Positions 1 through 10,000 of a stretch of 64,000 nucleotides of DNA are shown here, piece by piece. Position numbers and translations under genes: made by a program. Every line of letters begins with the position of its first letter. The stretch's first letter is position 1. The notes under the pieces were generated by a model that had not been told where the DNA came from, made no database searches, and saw only the letters and a program-made list of their open reading frames with translations. The DNA is from JAFAMB01 sp963775805. Its GTDB lineage: Bacteria > Verrucomicrobiota > Verrucomicrobiia > Chthoniobacterales > JAFAMB01. Where the stretch lies: NCBI GenBank assembly GCA_963775805.1, contig CAVZKG010000004.1, forward strand, positions 124,001-188,000, in the 5' to 3' direction.

Positions 1-776
1 ATCAAATCGTTTGCGGCGAATATTGCCGTGAATTTTGATGCCGAATTCTTGATTAACTCCTTCGTCGCCTCGTAGCCGCCTTCCGGAGTCCAGGGCGTGT
101 CCCTGATTGGACCTGGCGTCAGTCCAGAAGCCTTGAGTTCGGCTAACCATCCGTTTCGCCTCAGTTTCGAACTTCTGTAGGGTTTGTACCCGATCAATCC
201 CGCGATGTGCCGATGGCCGAGTGCGACGAGGTGCCGGGTCGCCAGTCTCGATCCATGGACATGATCGACTCGATAGGACGGAAACAGATCACCTCCATCG
301 ATATCGAGAGTGACAAACGGAAATTTCCCAAGAGCATTTGCCAGCGCATTTCGGTTGATATCAACCGGCACGTCGACAATCAGTCCCTCGGCCGAATTTG
401 CAATCAGCTCCTCGGCACCGATTTTGGCTTCCGCGATAGTCAAATCGCGGAGTCCAAAGATCATGAGCGTATAGCCATGCAACCTTGCCTCCTGCTCAAG
501 ACTAAGGATCGCGTGGGCAGGTCCGTACACGCCTGGGTCATCTGTCACCAGACCGATGAGAGTCGAACGACGATTGGCCAAAAATCTCGCAGCCTGATTT
601 GGCCTGTACCCCATCACGTCGATTGCTTGAAGGACGCGTTGGCGAGTCTCGGGTAGCACCCTTGGGTGGTTATTTATGACGCGCGAAACTGTCTGATGTG
701 AGACGCCCAACGTTTTGGCGACATCGTTTAGTGTTGGACGCTTGCTATCCGGGGGCGAAAGTTGACTCAGTCTCAT
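1..776 (-). CDS. LacI-family transcriptional regulator, partial (C-terminus off the window)
   Basis: The frame is open from the ATG at 776 to the window edge (258 codons). Residues 15-34 form a LacI-type helix-turn-helix (LNDVAKTLGVSHQTVSRV), followed by the hinge helix (YRPNQAARFLANRRS, near 57-71) and the start of a periplasmic-binding-type ligand domain (IGLVTDDPG, then SRLATRHLVALGHRHIAGLI). Such proteins are sugar-responsive repressors or activators. An in-frame ATG at 848 would add 24 residues; I prefer 776 because AGAGAGG lies just before it and the protein then begins close to the HTH, as is usual. It is divergent from the GH116 gene at 1152, so control of that glucosidase is likely by inference. 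The inducer is unknown. Confidence 0.9.
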   Translation of the reverse strand, partial: MRLSQLSPPDSKRPTLNDVAKTLGVSHQTVSRVINNHPRVLPETRQRVLQAIDVMGYRPNQAARFLANRRSTLIGLVTDDPGVYGPAHAILSLEQEARLHGYTLMIFGLRDLTIAEAKIGAEELIANSAEGLIVDVPVDINRNALANALGKFPFVTLDIDGGDLFPSYRVDHVHGSRLATRHLVALGHRHIAGLIGYKPYRSSKLRRNGWLAELKASGLTPGPIRDTPWTPEGGYEATKELIKNSASKFTAIFAANDL

Positions 777-1010
777 TAACCTCTCTGATTCTGCGTTCGC
801 CGGATTGACTGGTCGACTCAAAATTTCGGTTTTGGCTGACTTTCTCATCTTCAGACTGCGTAAATCAACCGATTCGCAAACCGAATGAATCACATTTCAA
901 ATGGATCATTGTGCAGCAAGTTGAAACGACCTTTTAACCGGCTTCGGGTGTTGGACTCGATGGTCGGATCGCTTTGGACTCAGGCGGAATGAAAATTTGA
1001 CGCTCGACGA

Positions 1011-1024
1011 TGTTCACGCTAACA
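1011..1024. promoter_or_regulatory. Candidate LacI-type operator
   Basis: The sequence TGTTCACGCTAACA is an imperfect palindrome of the form TGTTnnCGnnAACA with the central CG typical of LacI-family operators. It lies between the divergent LacI-type regulator and the GH116 gene, about 130 bp before the latter. The 777-1151 interval shows no other gene and no convincing -35/-10 pair. Seen by eye only. Confidence 0.3.
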
Positions 1025-1151
1025 TTCGGTCGGTTTTTTTACCCTCGTCGTAACGCTTCCCCCTAATCGATGCACCTCCGCTTATGCTGCTCGGCTCGTT
1101 AATGGTCCCAAACCAGATAACTGCCATCTCAGGCTTAAAAGGTTAATCTCA

Positions 1152-3677
1152 ATGGAATTCGAATCTGGGTCGAGCTGGCCCATACTGCGTCGTTATCAAA
1201 AAGAACACACTCATAAGATCGCTTTACCGCTGGGCGGAATCGGGACAGGCACAGTCTCGCTTGGCGGCAGAGGCGATCTGCGCGATTGGGAAATAGTCAA
1301 TCGACCCGCGAAAGGATTCGCTCCGCGCCATGGATTTTTTGCAATCCGTGTGGCGGAACCTGGCAAAGATCCGATTGCCAAGGCGCTCGAAGGCGAGATC
1401 CCAGAAGAATTGTATGAGGGCTGGAGCGGCAGCGCAGTCCCAAATGCGGGGTTACCCCGGTTCAATGAACACCGATTCGAAGCGTGTTATCCGTTCGGGC
1501 GTGTCCTCTTGAGCGATCCGGAAATACCCTTGCAGGTCCGATTGGAAGCATTTAATCCCCTCATTCCGCCGGACGCCGACGTGAGCGGCTTGCCCATTGC
1601 CGTTCTGCGCTTCGTATTAGTCAATGAGCGTGCGGTAGATATCGGTGCTACGATTTGTGGTTCGATTCAGAATTTCATCGGCGCAGACGGATCGCAGGGC
1701 GCGCCGCAGAAAAACCGAAACGCGTTCAGAGAAGACGGCAATCTGAAAGGCATCTATTTCGCTTCGAATGGCGTCAATTCAAGTGCTGAACAATGGGGGA
1801 CAATTGCGCTGACGACAACCAGCCCCGGTCAGGTTTCCTATCGTACGAGCTGGGCCGATCTGATCTGGGGCGATTCGCTTCTTGATTTCTGGGATGATCT
1901 TCTCGTGGATGGGCGTCTGGATGAGCGAAAGAGCGAATTGGATGCGCCTACCGGTTCACTTGCGGTGTCCGTGGTAGTTCCTGCCAATGGGACATTGGAT
2001 GTCACGTTTTTGCTGACGTGGGATTTTCCGAACCGGTTGTCGTGGCGCGCTCCCGACCGGAATCCTCAAACATGGGATAACGATCTTCGCCGCATTGGAA
2101 ACTACTATTCTGAGAAATTTGCCGATGCGTGGGACGTTGCCAGGAGTGTCGCTCCTCAATTGACGGAGCTTGAGCGGCGCTCAAAAGAGTTCGTGGCCGC
2201 GATCTGTGAAAGCGATCTGCCGTTGGCGGTCCGGGAGGCGGCCCTGTTTAATCTGAGCACGCTGCGGACTCAGACCTGTTTTCGCACACCGGACGGCTAT
2301 CTGTTCGGGTGGGAAGGATGCCAGGATAAGTTTGGATCCTGTTTTGGGAGTTGCACGCATGTCTGGAATTACGAGCAGGCCACAGCATTTCTATTTGGTG
2401 ATTTGGCCAGGAGCATGCGGGAGGTAGAGTTTCTCTATTCCGTGGACGAGCGCGGTTTGATGAGTTTTCGAGTGAACCTTCCGCTCGAGTACGGAAAGCA
2501 ATTCGGGGTTGCAGCTGCCGATGGTCAAATGGGGTGCATTATCAAGGTCTTTCGCGATTGGAAACTCTCCGGCGAGGAATCGTTTCTGGCTAAGCTTTGG
2601 CCGCAGGTTCGCAGGACGCTTGAGTTCTGCTGGGTCGAAGGAGGGTGGGATGCCGACCAGGACGGTGTCATGGAAGGATGCCAGCACAATACGATGGACG
2701 TGGAGTATTACGGTCCCAACCCGCAAATGGGCTTCCTCTACCTTGGCGCACTGAGGGCCGCCGAAGAGATGGCGCGCAGCATGGGTGAAAAGACATTTGC
2801 AGATCGATGCCGCGCGCTTTTCGAGAATGGCAGCCGGTTGATCGATGAAATCTTGTTTAACGGCGAATATTACGAGCATCGGGTGCAACCGCCCAAAGGC
2901 GGGGAAATAGCCGAAGGTCTGCGATGGAATTTGGGCGCTCAGGACTTTGATAACCCTGAACTGCAGCTCGGTGCGGGCTGTCTTGTAGACCAGCTTTTTG
3001 GACAGTTTTTTGCGCACATTACAGGACTCGGATATTTGGCCAAACCCGAAAACATTTCCCGTGCACTTGCCAGCGTTCTGAAATTCAATTTCAGGCGCAG
3101 CTTTGAAAATCATTTCAATCACATGCGTTCCTATGTTTTGAACGACGAGGCGGCTCTCTTGATGGCCTCCTATCCGCATGGCAACAGACCCACAAGACCG
3201 TTTCCCTATTTTAACGAAGTGATGACCGGATTTGAATACACCGCGGCCGTCGGAATGATCTACGAAGGAGCTCTGGAGGATGGCCTCGTTTGCATCGAAG
3301 CGGTTCGTAATCGCTATGATGGGAAACGACGCAGTCCCTTCAACGAGGCGGAGTGCGGGCATCACTATGCACGAGCGATGGCGAGTTGGGCTGCCATATT
3401 GGCGCTGACAGGCTTCCAATACGACGGCGTCGCTGCCGGAATCAGTTTCGCGACTGCCACGAAGCGCTCGCGGCAATTCTGGTCAAATGGTAGTTCGTGG
3501 GGAACGATTCTTCAGGAACCCGAAAGGGACGCGATCACTTGTCACTTGGCTATTGGCGCAGGGATCTTAAAGGTGCAAACATTGACCCTTACCGGATTCG
3601 GATCCGCAAGCCTCGAGACGAATCAGAGTCTGGCAGCCGGCGAGGTAGTCTCTCTGACTGTCCGGCGAGAGCATTAG
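1152..3677 (+). CDS. GH116 beta-glucosidase / glucosylceramidase-like protein
   Basis: An 841-residue protein of the GBA2/DUF608 type. GH116 enzymes cleave beta-glucosides (some beta-xylosides) with retention. The N-terminal beta-sandwich starts with ALPLGGIGTGTVSLGGRG (24-41), a family hallmark. The C-terminal (alpha/alpha)6 domain runs from about 340. Candidate catalytic residues are a Glu in GWEGC (388) or NYEQA (408) and the Asp in NTMDVEYYGPN (516); I cannot decide between the two Glu. No signal peptide is visible, so the enzyme is probably cytoplasmic. AAAGG precedes the ATG by about 10 nt. It is convergent with the solute-binding/OmpA fusion gene, 42 bp away, and divergent from the LacI-type gene. 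The exact glucoside substrate is unknown. Confidence 0.88.
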   Translation: MEFESGSSWPILRRYQKEHTHKIALPLGGIGTGTVSLGGRGDLRDWEIVNRPAKGFAPRHGFFAIRVAEPGKDPIAKALEGEIPEELYEGWSGSAVPNAGLPRFNEHRFEACYPFGRVLLSDPEIPLQVRLEAFNPLIPPDADVSGLPIAVLRFVLVNERAVDIGATICGSIQNFIGADGSQGAPQKNRNAFREDGNLKGIYFASNGVNSSAEQWGTIALTTTSPGQVSYRTSWADLIWGDSLLDFWDDLLVDGRLDERKSELDAPTGSLAVSVVVPANGTLDVTFLLTWDFPNRLSWRAPDRNPQTWDNDLRRIGNYYSEKFADAWDVARSVAPQLTELERRSKEFVAAICESDLPLAVREAALFNLSTLRTQTCFRTPDGYLFGWEGCQDKFGSCFGSCTHVWNYEQATAFLFGDLARSMREVEFLYSVDERGLMSFRVNLPLEYGKQFGVAAADGQMGCIIKVFRDWKLSGEESFLAKLWPQVRRTLEFCWVEGGWDADQDGVMEGCQHNTMDVEYYGPNPQMGFLYLGALRAAEEMARSMGEKTFADRCRALFENGSRLIDEILFNGEYYEHRVQPPKGGEIAEGLRWNLGAQDFDNPELQLGAGCLVDQLFGQFFAHITGLGYLAKPENISRALASVLKFNFRRSFENHFNHMRSYVLNDEAALLMASYPHGNRPTRPFPYFNEVMTGFEYTAAVGMIYEGALEDGLVCIEAVRNRYDGKRRSPFNEAECGHHYARAMASWAAILALTGFQYDGVAAGISFATATKRSRQFWSNGSSWGTILQEPERDAITCHLAIGAGILKVQTLTLTGFGSASLETNQSLAAGEVVSLTVRREH

Positions 3678-3719
3678 CCGGAAGGTCGGAAGTCTGCGTC
3701 TCCGCATATAGGACGTATC

Positions 3720-6700
3720 CTACCGTAGCCAGACTTCAACGCGCCGATTTTGTTCGCGGCCCTCCTCTGTATCGTTCGGAGCGACCGGCATGGCTTTCCC
3801 GTAGCCGGTAATAAGCGCCGGATTGAGATTTTGCTTTTTCAGTTCTTCCGCGACGACTTGAGCGCGTATCTTCGAGAGCCTGGTGTTTGATCTTGTTCCA
3901 CCGATGTTATCCGAGAACCCGAACAACAGCAAAGTTTTGCCTTGGTAAGCAGGACTTTGAAGCAATTCGATCAATCTCCGCACATTCTCCATCGCTTCGT
4001 CGTCAAGCCGGGTGCTCCCCGGATGAAAATGAAGGATGATGTTCAGCTTTCCGGCACCGCGGGCGTCGTCCGCATACCCAGGCGGTGCGTCGGCAGGGAT
4101 TACAGGACTGACTAGTTCAATTTTCTGACTCGAGAATTGCAGCCGCCCAATGTTGCTCGCGCCCATATTCTTGGCGGCCTGAACCAGCGCGGTGGCGAAT
4201 GTGTCGACGTTCTTATTCTGAACGAACAGTGTAACCGCGTCGTTTAAAGCCTTCTGGAAAGACTCCGGGGCCGCGCCTCCGTGAACACAGCTCGCAACGA
4301 GTTTGTCCTTCGCGAACTCGTCCATTGACCATTGGTGGTATACGTCAAATTTTGACTTGTCTACGTCTGTCCTTGCCGGAATAGAACCTTTCAAAGGATT
4401 GAAGGCTTCCTGAGCTTCCTTGCTGCCGATGCTTTTCAACCACGCGATCGCCGATTCTTTATGCGGCGCGCCTTTCGCGAGCGTAAATCCATCCGCAACG
4501 ATAATAAATGATCCGCTGGTTCCTGGATGGTTTACCCACCCGAAGTCCTGATTCTCCTTGAGATTGGCTTTGATGAACTCGCCGTCCGCCCAATCTCCCA
4601 TCGAGTTGAACGCAACTTTACCGTCCATTAATTCCTTAACCGCCTGGTCCCAGGTAAGATTGGCGTGATCCGGGTTAATGTAGCTCTGCATCTTCGCGAA
4701 GTACTCCATCGCCTTTTTCACTCTCGGATCGTCCCATCTCGCGCGACCGCTAAAGAGATCAGCCCAATCTTGGGGACCGACTACGCCAAGAAGCGTATTT
4801 TCGAAAAGCTGGGCCGAAGCCCAGATCCCGGAGTCACCCACCCCGAGCGCTGGAATGCCAGCCTGCTTCAATTTGTCGCAAATCGCGAAGAACTGGTCGA
4901 ATGATAAATCGCCACTGATTTTAATTCCGTATTTTTCCAGTAACTTCTTGTTGTACCAGAGAACGTTGCCGTGGTGTACACCGGTTAACACGGCGTAGGC
5001 TTTGCCGTCTTGGGACACCATGTCGACGAGTGCTTTTGGATAGGCTTTGTTCCAGTCGTCACTTTGATATAGCTCGGTGATCGGGTCGCAGTAACCCGGC
5101 GCAACATATTGGCCGATCAATTCCCAACCAGGATGCGTTTGCCAGGTATCGGGCGGGTTATTGACCGCCAGTCGAGTCTGGAGAACCGGTTTGGCGCCGC
5201 TGCCGCCGCCGCCTGCAACGGTGGCGTTGATGATTCCCACACCAGGATATTGTTGTTTGTATGTATTGAACAAAGCGTTGAGCGCCGCCGCTTCACCGCC
5301 GGATGTCCACCAGGAAAAAACCTCCAGCTTCGGACGTGTGAATTCAACGAACTTGCGCGTCCAGTTGTTTTGAGGATTCGCCGGAATATACAGATAAAGC
5401 CGGCGGGAGAGAGGGTACGATTGGGTGGCGATAGAGAGCGTTGTCGGCAGAATCGGTTTTCCGGCAGCATCGGCGATTCCGAGAACTTTTGTGCTTCGTG
5501 AAAAGGATTGGCCGGTTAAGCCGATTCCATTCGGATCGGTTGCGACCGCATCGGCAAGCCTCGCGTTGTCTTCAAAACGGGAAGCGCGCGCCGAGATCTT
5601 TTGCGAACCGAGCACCAACGAATTAAACGTATCCAGCGTACCGGAATTATCATCGGGAGCGTAGAGATAGATTGGACCTGAAGTGCCGCCTAACTGCGAC
5701 CAGTCATTCGTCTTACCGGTGAAGATGTCTGCCAACTGCTGTTTCGTTAATGAATTAACCGGATTGTTCCGATTGACGACGATCGCAATTCCGTCCAGGC
5801 CCAGAAGATTCTGGCTCGTTGACGAAGTTAGGTTCCCAAGTCCGGCCGCAGCACATTTGTTGGACTCGTCCGAATTGATAGGGCGAGATGACATGGCAAT
5901 GTCGCAGTTGCCACTGGCGAGATCTTGGAAGCCGGTCGAGGAACCGTGCGCTTGAATCTCGAACGTGACGTTCTCGTTAGACTCGCCCGGCAACACCGCC
6001 TCGATCTCAACTTCATCATCTCTGGAGCCCGGCCTCAGCTGCACAGAGGTTGCTCCTTCGTATTTCAAAAAATCTTCGCACAAGGTCGGGATCAGCTCTT
6101 TCCCGATCGTATTTGAGCCATGGAGTCGTAGCGCGATCTTGTGATCGGCCGGACTTGGAAGAGTTGGTGGGGGAGCAGGGGTGTTTGCCGGTGCCGGCGC
6201 AGGAGTAGAAGCTTGTGCTATAACAGGTGTTGGCTGCGCCGTGACCGGAGCAGGCTGGGAAGTTTGTGTCGCAGTCGGGGCCGGCCGCGGAGATGCTGGA
6301 GCCGCTTGAGCAGCCGGTTCTCCACCTCCTTGTGAACTTGCGTTGATAACCCGGAGGCTCGCAAACTCCCAGGTATTCTGCGTGTTCTGGGCCGACCCTC
6401 CCGAAATTCCGACGCAGCCGCCGCCTTGCGGCGGCTGACCGTTGATGCTGATGATCTGTTTATCGTTTATGTAAGCTGTCGCCTGGCGACCTTTGGTTAC
6501 GACTCGGAGCTTGTTCTCTTGGCCAATGCCTTTGTTGATTGCCGTGCTTTCAGTCCACCCAACAGGAGTGAGCCATCGATCCGTCACGAAATGACTGATC
6601 TTGAAAGAACCATTTGCTGAAATACTAAAACAATAAAAATTAGAGTAATCTTTTGCCCAGAATATCAGCCCGCCCGGCACGACGGGGTCTCCTGCCGCCA

Positions 6701-6959
6701 GCTTGATGTCGAGCTGAATATCGGCATCGTCGAAAACATTCGACTCATTCAGGACGCTCTGTGTCGTGTTCAGCACCGGCTTGAGCACTAACTTTCCATC
6801 CTTTACGCTCAGGATATCACCCGCCGTTCCCCAACTCGGGTCGAGGTTTGTAAAATCATCCTCGTAGAGGACGTCTGCCCCGTATGTGTATTTCACGGAA
6901 GTAGAAATCAGAAATGCGATAACTACGGAAATGCAGGCTTTATAAACTGTCGGCTTCAT
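3720..6959 (-). CDS. Secreted fusion: lectin-like + PstS-like + family 1 solute-binding + OmpA domains
   Basis: 1079 residues with a signal peptide (1-27). Order of domains: a concanavalin/LamG-like beta domain (about 28-205); a Pro/Ala/Thr linker (211-272); a PstS-like phosphate-binding fold (273-540; LHGSNTIGKELIP, then DDNSGTLDTF); a sugar-type family 1 solute-binding domain (543-935; EVFSWWTSGGEAAALNALF); and an OmpA C-terminal peptidoglycan-binding domain (970-1079). In the last, Asp1017 and Arg1032 keep the 15-residue spacing of the diaminopimelate-binding pair of OmpA proteins. The PstS-like part lacks its usual final helix, as if the sugar domain were inserted before the OmpA domain. 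No permease or ABC ATPase is nearby, so a sensor or sequestering role fits better than transport. It starts 67 bp after the STAND gene on the same strand. Confidence 0.85.
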   Translation of the reverse strand: MKPTVYKACISVVIAFLISTSVKYTYGADVLYEDDFTNLDPSWGTAGDILSVKDGKLVLKPVLNTTQSVLNESNVFDDADIQLDIKLAAGDPVVPGGLIFWAKDYSNFYCFSISANGSFKISHFVTDRWLTPVGWTESTAINKGIGQENKLRVVTKGRQATAYINDKQIISINGQPPQGGGCVGISGGSAQNTQNTWEFASLRVINASSQGGGEPAAQAAPASPRPAPTATQTSQPAPVTAQPTPVIAQASTPAPAPANTPAPPPTLPSPADHKIALRLHGSNTIGKELIPTLCEDFLKYEGATSVQLRPGSRDDEVEIEAVLPGESNENVTFEIQAHGSSTGFQDLASGNCDIAMSSRPINSDESNKCAAAGLGNLTSSTSQNLLGLDGIAIVVNRNNPVNSLTKQQLADIFTGKTNDWSQLGGTSGPIYLYAPDDNSGTLDTFNSLVLGSQKISARASRFEDNARLADAVATDPNGIGLTGQSFSRSTKVLGIADAAGKPILPTTLSIATQSYPLSRRLYLYIPANPQNNWTRKFVEFTRPKLEVFSWWTSGGEAAALNALFNTYKQQYPGVGIINATVAGGGGSGAKPVLQTRLAVNNPPDTWQTHPGWELIGQYVAPGYCDPITELYQSDDWNKAYPKALVDMVSQDGKAYAVLTGVHHGNVLWYNKKLLEKYGIKISGDLSFDQFFAICDKLKQAGIPALGVGDSGIWASAQLFENTLLGVVGPQDWADLFSGRARWDDPRVKKAMEYFAKMQSYINPDHANLTWDQAVKELMDGKVAFNSMGDWADGEFIKANLKENQDFGWVNHPGTSGSFIIVADGFTLAKGAPHKESAIAWLKSIGSKEAQEAFNPLKGSIPARTDVDKSKFDVYHQWSMDEFAKDKLVASCVHGGAAPESFQKALNDAVTLFVQNKNVDTFATALVQAAKNMGASNIGRLQFSSQKIELVSPVIPADAPPGYADDARGAGKLNIILHFHPGSTRLDDEAMENVRRLIELLQSPAYQGKTLLLFGFSDNIGGTRSNTRLSKIRAQVVAEELKKQNLNPALITGYGKAMPVAPNDTEEGREQNRRVEVWLR

Positions 6960-7026
6960 ATTTCGTCCATGGGGTGGGGAACCAGATTTACGGCGGGTTT
7001 TTCCTGCCGAGTCCTGATGCGTGGCC

Positions 7027-10000
7027 TTACTGATTTGGGGGCTCGGCCGGAGAAGACAATGGTTGAGTTGAAGTTTTCGCTCCGGGGTTTTGACCCGCGT
7101 CTAGTGGCAAGGAAATGCCTGATCGGCCCGTCGCTGCAGGTTCCTTGTTCTGGGGATCGGCCGTTGTAGTACCGTTCGACGTCGGGTGCACCTGGGCCGC
7201 GACCAGATCCGCGATCTTTTGCGCCAACTCTGCTTTGTTCTCGGCCTCCTTTAGTTTGGCTTCTAACAAATCACGCCCGCTTGTTACTTCATCGGCCTGT
7301 TGTCGGGCTGTTCGCGCGTTTGCTTCTGATTTTGCGAGTTGCGCCTCCAAAGCCGAAGTTCGAGCAATAGCCTGACTCGCGTTCTGTACGGCCGATTCCA
7401 ACTTCTCCTGAACCTGCTTGAGTTGAGCTTCAAAATCAGATCGTTGAGCCGCGGCTGCGGCGGATACCTGCTGACTTTGCTGGAGCTTGCTCCTGGCATC
7501 CTTCAACTGCGCTTCGAGACCCGACCGCTGCGTAGCGGTAGTGTCAACGGTTTGCTGAGCCTGAACGAGTTTGTCCTGCGCTTCTTTTAGTTGAGCATCA
7601 ACGGACGCGAGCTTTGATGTGGCCGCATCTGCGGCCTGCTGGTTTTGCGCCATCTTCTCTTGCGCCTGCTTGAGTTGTGACTCCAGGGAGGAACGTTGTG
7701 CAACCGCTGACTCCGCAGCTGCTTGGGCTGATTGGAGATTGTCCTGCGCTTGCTTCAGCTGCACCTGAATGTCGCCGCGCTGATTTGCCATTTGTTCAGC
7801 GGCTTGCTGCGAGACCTGAAGTCTATCCTGGGCCTGCTTGAGCTGAGCCTCCAGCAATGAACGCTGAGCCGAAACTGATTCTGCGGCCTGTTGACTCTGT
7901 TGGAGCTGCTGTTCTACCTGCTTAAGTTGAGCCTCCAGGTTGGTCTGAAGAGACTTCGATTGATCCGGTGTCCGTTGAGCTTCTTCAAGTTTGTCCTGAA
8001 CCTCTTTGAGTTGGGTTTCCAAGGACGAACGTTGAGCAGTGACGGCGTCGGATGCTTGCTGAGATTGCTCAAGCTTGCTCTGGGTCTCCTTTAGCTGCGC
8101 TTCAACTACAGACCTTTGTGTCGTGGCCGCCTCGGCTCTCAGCTGAGACTGTTTGAGTTTCTCCTGAGCATCCTTTAGTTGAGCGTTGACGATCGTGAGC
8201 TGAGAAGCGGCAGTTTCAGCGGTCTGTTGGTTCTGCTGAAATTTGTCCTGCGCTTCTTTTAGCTGCGTCTGCAGAGCAGCGATCTGTGAAGCGGCAACGC
8301 CGGAAGCCGCTTGCGCCTGCTGCAATTTTTCTTGGGAAGTTTTTAGTTCCGCTTCGGACGCCGAACGTTGGGAGGTTGCAAGGTTGGCTCCCCGTTCAAT
8401 CTCTTTTAGCTTGTCCTGCAGGGTCTTGATTTGAGCCTCGAGCGCCGAACGTTGAGACGAAACTTTCTCTCCTTCCTTCTGGCTCAGTTGCTCTTGATCC
8501 GAGCCGTGGCCGTTGTGGGCGAGCTCTGCGATTTTTCGCTCGAGATTGCCGTACTCCAGGATGATCGCTCTTTTTCCATCGCTCGTAAGGCGCTGAACTG
8601 CTGCGATTGTAGCGACGCAAGCCAGCGCGACAAGGACCGCGACAAGCACTCCGTAAGTGGTTCGTCGGCTGCGTTTTTGGTCGGTAATGCTCTTCTCGAT
8701 ATATTCAATCTGTGCCGCGGAGAGCGAGGCGTGAAAATGGTTTAGCAGGGTCTCGCCATCCGCGAGACTCAGGCCAGGAGTCAAAAGATCATGTGTTCGT
8801 TTCCCATTCTTGAGCCAAAGCTTCATGCAACCGTCAACCCGGTCCCGCATCCGAACGAACTCCTGGTCTGCGTTCAGCCATTCCTGTACTCTTGGCCAAT
8901 TTCGAAGAAGCGCCGGATGGGCGACCTGAATCATCAAATCCTGTTTGTGATCTGCCTCGGTGCGAAAGAGACCCTCGGAAACCATGGCATCCACGAAGGC
9001 TTGCGCGCCGGTTTGGAGATGGCTATCCAGTTCACGCGATGAAATAAGATCTCGGTATGGCACCAGGCGGCAACCGGCGCGCCCGTCATGATCAAGAAAA
9101 ACGAGCCTGCGCATGACGAAGTCGAACGTCTGTTGGGCCTCGATGCTCAGCGAGTTGAAAACTCTTTCGGCGTGATTCGATAATGCACCAGCAAACCCGT
9201 CCAAATCTTGATAGTCGGCCCATCGCAATAGCCCATCTTTGCGAACGGTCTGTCGGGCGTATAATTGCGAAAGCAAATACTCGAGCAGTGGCAGGGAATC
9301 AGCAGAAGCGAGAGCCGTATCGACAAGTTTGTCGTCGAGGCTTTGACCGGTTTTCGGCTCCGTTTCAAATCTTAATCCAGCGGCCTGCGCTGGAGACCGG
9401 ATCATCCGGCCGTATTCGTCTCGTGTTGGAGCCTGCAGGTCGAAACGTCCGCTTGGGTTCGTTAAGGCGATCAGCTCAGGAAATTGTTGGTATGAACTGT
9501 AGTATTCACTTCGCAACGCGGCGAGCACATGAACCCTTTGGCTGTGAACCAAAGCCGAGATGGCCGAAATGAAATCCTGTTGCGTCTTTTCCGGGTAGTT
9601 GCCCGAAAAAAGATCCTCGAGTTGGTCAACAAAGATCGCGAGTTGCGCTTTCGGTTTCGCCCTGCGAAGTCTCCGGTGCCGGGCTAGCTCCACGCTCTCA
9701 ATCCGACCGGTTGCCGGTGACAGCTCCTTTTCCCGGATAATAAGTGAATTCAGTTCTTCCGTGCTGATCTGATCGAGAATTTCCCCGATCCGGGCCGCCA
9801 ATGCACCCGGGTGGTCCTTGAGTTCAGCGGCGAGTGTTTGAAGCGCCTCTTCGGATTTGCCTTGTTGAAGCTCCGGCAACGCCTTGTCAGATAAAAGCGC
9901 GGCGGCCAGCGCAACAAAGGGATCGGTTGCAGAACCGGGTCGTGCGATTGCCCGGCGCCACGGACCTTCTCCCATAACGGTCGCCAACTCCCCCAAAAGC

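Noticed and set aside
2391..3476. 361-codon open frame on the minus strand inside the GH116 gene
   Set aside because: Fully antisense to a well-supported gene, with no family pattern; a shadow of its codon usage.
6969..7169. 66-codon plus-strand frame across the STAND/OmpA gene junction
   Set aside because: Antisense to the end of the STAND gene and Arg-rich; no support.
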